A stretch of 64,000 nt of DNA, taken from assembly GCF_000313135.1 (NCBI RefSeq), contig NW_004457380.1, positions 244,741-308,740 of the forward strand, given 5' to 3'. Under the pieces are notes generated by a model that saw only the letters and a program-made list of their open reading frames with translations, ran no database searches and was not told where the DNA came from. The position numbers were made by a program, and so were the translations under genes. Positions 54,952-64,000 of the stretch are shown piece after piece (the stretch's first letter is position 1; every line of letters begins with the position of its first letter). Source of the stretch: Acanthamoeba castellanii str. Neff (taxonomy: Eukaryota; Discosea; Longamoebia; Acanthamoebidae).

Positions 54952-57507
54952 TCAGTTGTTGCCATGACGCCAGCGGGTGAGCATGTCATCGAACTGGTAC
55001 TGGCGAGCAGAGGGATCGAGGCCGGACACGTAGGCGGTGTCGGCCATGACCTGGCCTCCGACCGACTCGCTATGCACCGCCCCGCAGGTTGGTTGCTGCT
55101 GCTGCACTGCTTGCTGCACTGTACGGCGACCGCCACGGCTTTGCCGGCGTGGTGACCACCTTTAAGCGCACATGGTGGTCGGCTACTGCAGCCGCCTTGG
55201 GTCGGTCGGGCCGTTGGGCGACGGCCTGGTCGATCTGGGCCTTGATCGGCGCCGGCACCCCGTAGATAACCACCTTAACCACCTGCAGCCCGCAGGCGCG
55301 GAGGAGGTCGGGGAGCGTCGAGAAGTTGAGCGACTGCCCGAGCGGGGCAACTGAACCAGCCGCAGCGGCACGAAAGTTGATCGTGACGCGCTGCAATGAG
55401 CGACTGTGCGCGAGGGCCTCGAGCAGAGCGTGCAGTGCGCCGGGCGTGCAGTGCGACTCTGCTCGCCCAAGTTAGTGTGCGTGTGCGCGCGGGCGTGGTG
55501 TGTGTGTGTGTGCGACAACACGTACTGATGTCCAACGCCAGCACGCGCAATCCGGGGTGTTGTCCTGCAAATGTTACATCAGTATAATTAAGAATAAGTT
55601 TGTTTTGGACAATACTAGCATATCGGGAGCGTACTGATGATATCTGGGATTTCGTTGAGGTCTCCGAGGCCACGAAGACAGAGGCACCGAAGGCTCTGGT
55701 TCGCCGTTGCGATACGCTGCAGTACGGAGCGGGATATCGCCGACAAGGCGTAGCTGGCGCGGACGACCAGCGATCGGAGGTGGGGTGGGTCGGCGGTCAC
55801 GACGGAGGCGAGCTGGTGCCATTCGCGCGGAGTGGAGGACACAAAGACCAGTTCCCTGATGTGGCCCAGCGCTGCTAGGCGCAATTGACACAACAGGGGC
55901 GTACTATTGCGGTGTGTGGAATGAATGTATGAGTGCGTGTCGTGTGTGTCGTGTGGCGTGTGTCGTGTCGTGTGTGTTGAGTTTACCTTCTGAAGACGGA
56001 CCACTGGGGGAAGTTCCGCGCCGCACACACGAGCGACGCCAGACTAGAGTGCACCATGCACGGTTTCTTCGGGTGTTGGTGAAGGGAGTAGCCCACCTTG
56101 TCGCCGCACTGCACCCGGAAGACCAGCGATTTGCCCTGGCCGACATCTGTGTTCGCAGCTGCACAGCCCAAAATAAAAAAGTAAATATATATGTATAAGT
56201 AAAATGCTTGATATCGTTTATTGTTTTGTTATTTTTATTTAATAAGTAGTGAGCAAAGGAAGGAGGCGTACACAGGCCAAAGCCAAAAGGGTCAGAGTCC
56301 TCGGTAAGGATCTTGTGGCTCAGCACGAGGGCGTTGGGGTGGGTGTCGCTGTAGCGGACGAAGGTCTCATTGTTTTGGGGCTCCTTGGCCTCAGCCTCCA
56401 GCCTACTGAACACGAAGGGAGTCGACTCGACGGGCGAGCGATAGAACTGTGTGTGCGCCAATCGTTACAGTGCGTGTCGTGTCGTGCGTGTCGTGTCGAG
56501 TGTCGTGTCGTGTGTGCTGTACGAGATTGTACTCAAACCAGTACTTGAGCTTCCAGCTGAGACCATTGGTGGGATTGCACTGCACCGGCGGCACCCACGC
56601 CCCGAACTCGCTGCAGTACTTGTGTCGCCAGATCGTGTCGTCCTTCGACAGCACGTAGAGCTGCTTGCACACCTGTCGACGGTTCATAAATTCGCCCCGT
56701 CAGCTGCGATCTCAAGTGGCACTTGGCGTCGTTGGGGGGAGCTGGAGAGAGAGAGAGACTGACTGACCAGCGACAGGAGCACCAGGTCGAAGGGCGAAAG
56801 GTGAGCCAAGACGGCCAGCAGGAGCTCGTCCACCAGAAGGCCCAACAGAGGGCTCCCTGTCGTTGATTCGTTTCTTTCCTCGTTCTGTTGTGCACGGCAC
56901 ACACACGGCACACGGCACACGGCACACGGCACACGGCACACGGCACACGACGCGTTTCTGAGCATTCGGTTGACGCGTGAATGGGATGGGGGGAAGATGG
57001 AGTCAACCGCTGATGTGGTTGCGGCGGCGATGGATGGCGCCGAGGCGCGTAGCGGGAAGCGGAAGGCCGACATGCGGTTGAGCAGCGCGTAGAGCGATGG
57101 CCGCACCCGGCCCGGTTGGCGGACGAAGAAGAAGCCCTCGACCTTGGACATGGTCCGCAGCTTCACCTGCGTGTGCTCGCACCTCAAGCCCGCCTCGCCC
57201 GGCTACCGCCAGTGCCTGCCACATAGGACAGCACCAGGAGGGCCGACGTCGAGCTGTCCTTCTGGTGCGCAGGGTCGGTGGTTGCGGGGTTGTGTTGGCT
57301 CTCCCGCACCAGAAAAGTGCCCGCGGGCTGACCGACGAGCAGAGCCTCGGCTTCCTCTCTTTGGTGTGTGGTAGAGGGGGAGTCAGCTCTGGTTCAAATA
57401 ATACACGGGTAGCGCATGGCCCCGAGGTCAACTCACCTGGACAAATGGGAGTGGAAGGCGGCCAGCAGGTCGGCCTCGGTGTAGGTGCGCTCGTGCTCCT
57501 GTTCCAT
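54952..57507 (-). CDS. SH2 and F-box protein with LRR-like C-terminal part
   Basis: About nine exons from 57507 (MEQEHERTYTEADLLAAFHS). Exon 2 carries a complete SH2 domain: EEAEALLVGQPAGTFLVRES, with the phosphotyrosine-binding Arg of FLVRES at 57304-57306; LLVLSYV; HTQVKL; GFFFVRQPGRVRPSLYALLNRM. Next is an F-box (GLLVDELLLAVLAHLSPFDL, LLSLVSQ | VCKQLYVLSKDDTIWRHKYC) at about 56860-56600. A beta-rich region follows, then LRR-like segments (LRSLVVRASYALSAI, SLRCLCLRGLGDL, LRVLALDIS, at 55860-55540). The last exon (55068-54952) is reached by splicing GTACAG to CATAG and ends YQFDDMLTRWRHGNN. The protein would bring tyrosine-phosphorylated targets to an SCF ubiquitin ligase. The stop at 55070 would apply if that last intron is not removed. 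Confidence 0.86.
56893..56950 (+). repeat. (CACGGCA)n repeat in SH2/F-box intron
   Basis: About seven copies of CACACGG in the intron between the SH2 and F-box exons. Confidence 0.88.
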
Positions 57508-57685
57508 CTTTTTTTTTAACTCACTCTCGGTCGGTGTAGGGTTGTAGAAGAGAAAGACAGGCACAGGGAACTTCTTCAGAAGAATCCGATTCGTGCTTGC
57601 GTTAAAATTAATATGCGAATTCTGGTCACGCCATGTGCTGAGTGTGTTTGAATTCCACTGGACGGTGAGAGGTGGTCTATGTAGA

Positions 57686-60600
57686 TCAGGCGTTCTCCAC
57701 GGCGCACTCGGAGTCGTCGGAGATGTCGGGCAGGAGGGACTCAGCCTTGATGCCCAGCCTGTGCGCCAGCGCGCCTGCAATCGAACGATTGGCAATGTCA
57801 ACGTGAGTTTTGACAATAAATTACTTCCAATGCGCTGACTTGCGTTGATGTAAGAATGGAGTATAATAATAACAACATACCGAGGTCGGCCATGTTGGCA
57901 ACGGCGACCTTCTCGGCCACGTACTCGATCATCTTCCTGCAATTGTGTAAAGAATGTTGCGGAATGTGTGTTAGCACCGCATGGTCATTAAATGCCACGA
58001 AGATTGAGCCAGTTGAGGAGGTAGCCAAGTATACTTGAAGAAGAGCCTGTTGGCGAGGACCTCGCGGTGCTCGGCCCCGTCGAGCTCCTCGATCGTGAGC
58101 TGCGGGATGTCGTTCCTCCAGCGCGCGCAATGGTTCAGCGAAGAGTAGGACACTACGACCAAAAGAGAACGCTCACGTCAACACCACGTGCGGCGCTGCG
58201 GCGGTGGTGGTGCGGCGGTGTGACTGTACCGGTGCCGTCGCCGCAGGTGAATCCGTCGACGCCGGTCATCTCGCGGACGATGCCCTGCTTGCTCTTGCTG
58301 GTTTCGTACACGATGCCCTTCTTGAAGACGAAGCCGTCGTTTTGGAGGCCATTCTTGCTCGGGGGCGAGTTGTCGTCCAGGGCGAGGCTGCCGGACTTCT
58401 CCCTCTTGAACACGTACCCGATCTCCGTGTCCAGATTGATTCCTAGTGCGTTCCCCATCAGCACGACACACACGACACACACGACACACACGGCGCACAC
58501 GGCGCACACGGCGGCGCACGGGTGTAGTACCGTAAATGGCGTAGAGCCTCCTGACGGGCGGGGCCTTGAGGATGTACTCGTCGCCGACAGAGCCGCCGAA
58601 GAGCGGATTCTTCATCAGGTATTCCTCGCACATCGTCATCGGACGCTGAGCGTGGTCGATTGCCGAGGTGAGCGTTGTTAATAATAATCTAACAAATAAA
58701 TAAATAAATAAATAAAAGCAGAATACCACAGCGTCGGCCTCCTTGACCAGGAAGTCGCGGTAGGGCACGGGTCTGGCCTCGTCGGCACGATCGTCATGCT
58801 ACACACAGAAATATAGGAAGGAATGTAAGGTGCAGTGTGCATTCTCTACGCAATCCTTCCAATGTAGGAAGGATTGCGTACCAGGAAAGTGAAGGACCCG
58901 AAATCGGCGGGCAGGTGGTGGTGCTTGTCCTCCAGACCCACGGGAAGCAGGAATGCGGTCGACGCTATTAAAGTAGTAAATCAACACAACATTCTTCAAT
59001 TGAGAGTTGCAGGGCAACAACATTCTTGATCGGCGCGCTGAAGTTGGGGAGGTTGGTGGTACCAATGCGGTGCGAGAAGGTGATGGCCTCGTTGTCGTTG
59101 AGGAAGGCGTCCATGCCAAACTTCTCGCCCGTCACCAGGCCACGAATGGCCTTCGACGCGCCCAGCCACGGCGCGCCCACCGCCATGAACGTGTGCACTG
59201 GCCCTCTCGTCGTCAGACAAAGAACGAAGACGAAAGAGCGAAGACGAAAGAAAGGCGAAGAAAGAACGAAGAAAGAACGAAGATTGAAGCGCAGCTGCTT
59301 ACCGTTGTCGTCGATCCACTTGCGGCCGTAGCGGTCGTTCTGCATGACCCAGTTGAGGAAGTACTGGATCACGCGGTTGCCCATGCTGTGGCCCACAAGC
59401 ACGACCGGGCCGTAGTCCTTCGACATGTCCTGGATGCTCTGCTTCAGGTTGGTGAAGTACCGGTCCCTAATCTCCAGCTGGTGCGGCGGCAGGCGCCAAT
59501 CGTACTGCAGGAAGGGGGGGCGGTCAAGTCGGGTCAAGTCAAAGACGCGAGCGAGCGCCAATGAATTGGCTCGGAGAGAAATGAGGAATGTGAATAACGT
59601 ACACCGGCGGCGAGAAGGTTCTTGCCATAGGCATAGCCCAGCTGCTGCAAGTTGTTGATCAGCGGCCCGAGCACCTGCAGCGCATGACACACGGGGCGAC
59701 GCACGACACGACCAACGACACGACCAACGACACGACACGACACGACACACACACACACACACACACACACGATGAGAACAACGATTCGGGTGGGCTGCAG
59801 AGTTGATTGATTGATCGGTAAACGGGTGATATAGCGGAGGCTCGCGTACGTAGGAAAGGGGCGAGGTGAGAGCGCCCGGGTCGAGGTAGGTCACGGCGTC
59901 CATGCCCTTCACGGGGCGCACCTTGATGGCTGACATACGCGAATGTGCCGCAACGGCGACGTCGACGGCGTGAGCGGACACAAGAATGATGATTGATTCG
60001 CCACTCTCGAGAAATGGGGGTGGTGGGTGCACGTACTGTCGGGATCCGAGTAACCGTCGGGTCCCAAGCTGATGTGGGCAATCCAGCGGTTCTGTCAAGG
60101 AAAGTTGCGGGAAAAGAGAAGGAAAGGAAAGGAAACGACGTGTATATGAGTGCATGGTGGCATGGTGGCACGGTCGGAACGGCTGGCAGGTGGAGAGAAA
60201 GGGTTAAGGGAGAGTGAGAGTGAGAGTGAGACCTTGAAGGCGATGTCCTCGGCGGTGAGCTGAGGGTTGGTGTTCTCCCCCGCGCTCGATGCGCCCATAC
60301 CGCCGGATCTGCCCACAGTGGCCAGCTTTCTCGCTGCCTTCAGCTGCTGGACCTGGCGCCTATGGAGGTAGCACGAACAATCAAAACAAAAAAACAAGAA
60401 AAACAAACCAACAACTATGTGTGTTAGAATGGGGGAGAAAAAAGGAAAGAAGAGAGAGAAAGAGAAAGGCGAGACCTGATCGACAGAGCCTGCCCTCCGA
60501 TCTTGGAGATAGATAGCCACACGCGCTCGCCCTTCCACTTCTCGTAGCCCTCGATGACCTCGAGTCCAGTCGAGCCAAATCCTATGTTTGTAGTGAGTGA

Positions 60601-63303
60601 GTGAGTGAATGAGTGAATGAGTGAGTGAGTGAGTGAATGAATGAATGAAAACCCTCGCAGGGTACCGGCACGATGACAATGGGCAGCTTGGGTGCCCAGC
60701 CTTCCTCGGCCATGTTCTTGCCCAGCTTCTTCTGGAGGCCCTTCTGGGTGGGGGCCGGACCGACCAGGTTGACCCACATGTCCCTGACCAGGCCCGGTTC
60801 CATCTCCTCCACCAGCAGCACGGCGTCGCCGATGAGATCGCGAGCACCTGTATACATTCATTTCGTATATGTTACCCCATTGTTTCAGATACGTATTACC
60901 CCATTAGCACCCAATATGGTAACGTACTGACAGCATCCCAGTCGTAGGCGTCCATCTCGAAGCGAAGCCCGCTCAGTTGGTCGTGCGGTACGTAGAAGTA
61001 GAACGTCTGGATGGGGCCGGTGGTGTAAATGAGCAAACAAAACAAACAAATAGGAAACTGCCCATGTCGCGTTACAAGAATTCAAGAGAGGCTAATAAAT
61101 AATACCTCCTTCCAAGCGGGCGTGGTGGTCCTCTTGACGGTCTTGGTACGGTACCTGTGCAGGAGTCACCGATTGAGTGTTGTTGTTTGTTGTTTGTTGT
61201 TCCGGAAGTGTGTGTGGTTCTTGGTACCTCTTGCCCGCGAGCGACAGCACGACGTACGGATCGGAAGTGCCCCTGCGATCCTTGGCTGGCAATTTGCTCG
61301 CCTCGATGACTGGTGTGGGCCATGCCGTGCACACCGCACCATTCAGTGGACTGAGACTCAGCCAACGTTGCACTCGCCCCTCTCTATGGGCCAAGCCGTA
61401 CCGTTGACTGTGAGGTAGCCGTCCCAGTTGCCCAGCGGCGGATTGTAGAGAATGGAGAGATGGAGCTTGCCCGCGGGGCGCTCCTTCTCCTTCTTCTCCT
61501 GCCTGCTGAGGCGTTCGGCCCTGGGTTCGTGTGTGATGGTGGCGGTGATCGATGACACGATGTGAGCGAGACGAAGAAAAGTTCATCACAACTTCTGCGC
61601 GGTGGTCTGAGCTGAGCGAGATGTGGGTAACTTACTTGCATTGCTGGATGGCCTCAATGTCCTCCTCCTCGCTACGCTTCGGCTCCAGGTTGATACCGCC
61701 GGTCTTGGACGTCTGCACAAGTGTGTGTTTTGTTTGCAATTGCAATTAACGTAAAGTTTCGATATTGTTTGGATAAAGAGAACACGTACGACGTGGTGGA
61801 TGCGGAGGAGGAGCTCGCCGTGGACGACGTCGCCCTGCCTGGCCTTGGTGCGGTACAGCGGGAACCAACGCAGCACCTCCCTTCCGGGTGCAAAAGAATG
61901 AAGAATGTTGGTGTTTGCGTTCACTTGTCAGAACCCAGCAAGACGGCGGCCAAGGGGAGCGCGTACTTGTTGAAGGGGATGTCGTCCTTCTTCAGGGTGA
62001 CACGGCCCAGGAAATCGTTGCGTGACGCCCGATCCCAGTCCCAGAGCGAGAAGGTGACCGCACCCACTTGATCGGACAAGTCGCTGTGGTGTGCGCAGAT
62101 CACATGAATCGCGAAAGCGGTTGGGTTGTGGTGGACGTGAGGGGCGAGGGGAGAAGAGGTGGGAAGGAGTAGTACGTACAAGGTGAAATCTTCGTCTTTC
62201 CATACAGGATTGAGCTGCGTCATGAGAAGAATTGAGACAGGTACGGTGGTTGGTGGGTAACGAACCAAAAGAAAGAGGAATGATGGCAAAAAAAAATACG
62301 TACGGTGCCCTTGATGGTCTCAGTCTTGACGCTCTTGCCGGTGACTTTGTCTTCTTCATCCACGATAGACACGCGGACAAAGGGATCGCTCTTGCCTGCG
62401 TGTACGTGTGCGGTGATGTGTGTGTGTGTGGTGTCGTGTGTCGTGTGTGTGACAAGGCGAGTTGAAGGCTCCATACACATACAGTGCGTGGGCAAGCAAT
62501 GAATACCGTTGTTATCCCGGGCAGCGAGGTTGCGGCCCTGGAGCACGCTCACGTGGAGCAGATGAAACTGGAAGGGCTGCACGGACGTGTGTAAGAAAAT
62601 GAAGTGTCACCAACGACTGGGTGAAGGAGTGGCGGCGGGTCTCCTGGGGACTCACCCTGGGTGTGATGAAGTCACGGAACGGCGCGGCCTTAGCGGCGTG
62701 CTTGACGTATGAGGCGAGGCAATCGTTAATCTTCTTTATCCGCTTTTCCTGTTGTGGTACAACGACGACATCAAGCTCGAGGTCAGCACCGCATGGCGCT
62801 CGCAACATGAACGCACCGCACAACGCACACGCGCCAAAGTACCAGTTTGGAACCCTTGACCAGGTGAGAGAACAGCTGCACGGGGAACTTGGAAAACTTG
62901 GCCTTGGGGAAACACTCCTTGAGCTGCATAACGAACAGCGAATGTAAAATGTGTGTACTGTGTGGAAACAAGATGGTTCAAGCTGGACAAGGGTGAAGAT
63001 GGAGCAGAGAGGCATGGTACAACGTTGACTTACCACTGCATGCCTGTCCTTGAGTTCGGTAAATGTGCGGTGGATGATGTAGTTACCGTTGCTGGTGCTC
63101 ACCTCAATCTTGTACAGCTGGATTGCGACAAAAGCCAAACCACAGGGGGTATAGAGCGCAACGTGAGAAGAGCGGGAGAAGGGGATGTGGAACGTTACCT
63201 GCGTTGACTCGGTGGCGGTCAGGAACTGCTGCGCGCCGAGTATGCGCAGACTGGTGACCGCAATGTCTGGATTATTGATCTTGAACTGGATGTTGTCGTC
63301 CAT
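57686..63303 (-). CDS. PX-C2-C2-LCAT/PDAT-type acyltransferase or phospholipase
   Basis: More than 20 exons from ATG 63303. Order: PX domain (63130-62640) with YIIHRTFTELKDRHAV, FPKAKFSKFP and EKRIKKINDCLASYV; first C2 (62580-61930) with LHVSVLQGRNLAARDN, KSDPFVRVSIV, LNPVWKDEDFTL and LWDWDRASRNDFLG; a linker; second C2 (61480-60700) with VIEASKLPAKD, TSDPYVVLSLAG and LIGDAVLLVEE; then an LCAT-fold hydrolase (60690-57686) with PIVIVPGFGSTGLEV, YDWRLPP, the nucleophile elbow VVLVGHSMGNRV (59410-59377), CGDGTVSYSSLNH (Asp) and AEHREVL (His). The whole catalytic triad is present. No signal peptide exists, unlike secreted LCAT or ER-lumenal PDAT, so this should be a cytosolic enzyme targeted to phosphoinositide membranes by PX and by Ca-dependent C2 domains. 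The C2-LCAT junction is within continuous exons, so the fusion is real. Confidence 0.9.
60592..60650 (+). repeat. (TGAG/TGAA)n repeat in LCAT-gene intron
   Basis: About 13 copies of GTGA/ATGA tetranucleotides lie between the exon starting GFGSTGLEV and the exon ending PIVIVP. Confidence 0.85.
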
Positions 63304-63671
63304 CTCGCTCACACCGCTACTCTTGCGGTTCAAGACTTTGTTGTGGAGTGGGCAGAGGTGGTCACTTGAGTTGAGCTGACTGACTCGTAGCAAAACGACG
63401 ACTTCTCTTTTGAGCAGCGAGGTCGCCGAACAACCTAAACCTAAACGTGGACCAAAACCGCAAAAGGAAACTGGTCCGTTGCCTTGCAAGGTTCGAAAAG
63501 AAAAATATAATTAAAAAAAAAACGGAGGTATTAAGGGGGGGGTTGCTTTTGTGAATGTGGATTTCCAGAGCAAGAGGGCGGACGTACGTCGCAGCACTGC
63601 TGTGGATCTTCAATCTTGCATGATGACGTTAAGATTACTTCCTTCCTGAATATGGAATTACGACTGATAGG
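63304..63671. other. Upstream region of the PX-C2-LCAT gene
   Basis: 368 bases with an A-rich run (63500-63522) and no gene. It is the probable promoter, shared with the 3' flank of the gene at the right edge. Confidence 0.45.
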
Positions 63672-64000
63672 TCAATCGAAGATTGGCGGCGATCTTGCGA
63701 CTTCATCTTTTCCCGTAAGGTTCATCTTCTTTGGTTCATACACCAAGGCAGTGAGGGCACCCGCCACAGGGGCCTGAAGAAAAGATAAAGAGCGAAGAGC
63801 AAAGAGCGACAAGCAAAGAACGAATACCCAGCAAAAAGGGGAGCGACGAAGTGGGTCCGGTTCACTCTGCCTTCATTCAGGTCTGACCTCGTGGGTGGTT
63901 ACAGGGAAGAAGAGGGTAAAGCGAGGAGGTGAGCGCGAGCCCTGCGCACGTCCTCGTGGCCTGGATCAGCTGGCGCTGCGCCGCGATCTTGCGCTCCTTC
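63672..64000 (-). CDS. 3' end of a gene running off the right edge
   Basis: A last exon from about 63776 (acceptor CTTCAG) reads APVAGALTALVYEPKKMNL and ends PPIFD-stop at 63672. An upstream segment (64000 to about 63945) in the matching phase would end PADPGHED before a GTGCGC donor. An alternative frame there (ERKIAAQRQLIQ) looks more coding-like but does not join in phase. Both the product and the exact splice are uncertain. Confidence 0.38.

Overview
This is a eukaryotic nuclear window, best matched to a free-living amoeba of the Acanthamoeba type. Coding exons are GC-rich with strong GC at third codon positions. Genes are tightly packed, with many introns of about 60-150 bases that mostly start GTACG or GTGCG and end YAG. 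The gene content is amoebozoan: a ROCO kinase with a myotubularin-like region, an OCRL-like phosphatase with RhoGAP, SH2, F-box and LRR proteins, a GATA factor and a rhomboid. There are no operons, CRISPR arrays or bacterial-type genes. A run of 21 N bases (22709-22729) marks an assembly gap. No nucleotide or protein search was possible, so every name rests on motifs read by eye.

Left part (1-23.2 kb), mostly + strand: a LIM-coiled-coil protein (656-2171), an OCRL-like inositol polyphosphate 5-phosphatase with ASH and an apparently dead RhoGAP domain (2621-7876), a giant PH-GRAM-pseudomyotubularin-LRR-Roc-COR-kinase protein of the PATS1 type (8066-17188) and a rhomboid protease (17537-19547). 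Two small - strand genes follow: one unknown, and one secreted double-psi beta-barrel protein. Then come a frameshifted small gene and an F-box/SPRY-like gene broken by the gap.

Middle part (23.3-31.2 kb): a - strand LRR protein, then two copies of the 3' end of a mannose-6-phosphate-receptor-homology (MRH) gene. Between them lies a 3.4 kb island almost free of CpG (11 CpG counted by eye) in a genome otherwise full of CpG. The island carries a spliced, unrecognised - strand gene whose donors look like deaminated versions of the host donors and which has at least two in-frame TGA codons. This is the most unusual feature here. It is best read as a foreign or mobile sequence that was held under cytosine methylation and has decayed at CpG.

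Right part (31.2-64 kb): a SHPRH-type SNF2 helicase with PHD and RING fingers (-), a HAD-like hydrolase (+), a type II membrane glycosyltransferase (-), a GATA factor (-), a soluble inorganic pyrophosphatase (-) and an SH3-coiled-coil protein (+). Three consecutive - strand genes with unusual domain fusions follow: F-box + divergent Rho-like GTPase + Cys-rich tail; SH2 + F-box + LRR; and PX + C2 + C2 + LCAT-type acyltransferase/lipase. The 3' end of another - strand gene reaches the right edge.

Themes shared by these genes are phosphoinositide and membrane signalling (OCRL-like, PATS1-like, PX-C2-LCAT), Rho/Roc GTPases and ubiquitin ligase adaptors (three F-box genes and SHPRH). Gene coordinates are spans from start to stop codon including introns; exon limits were inferred from GT/AG signals and frame continuity.
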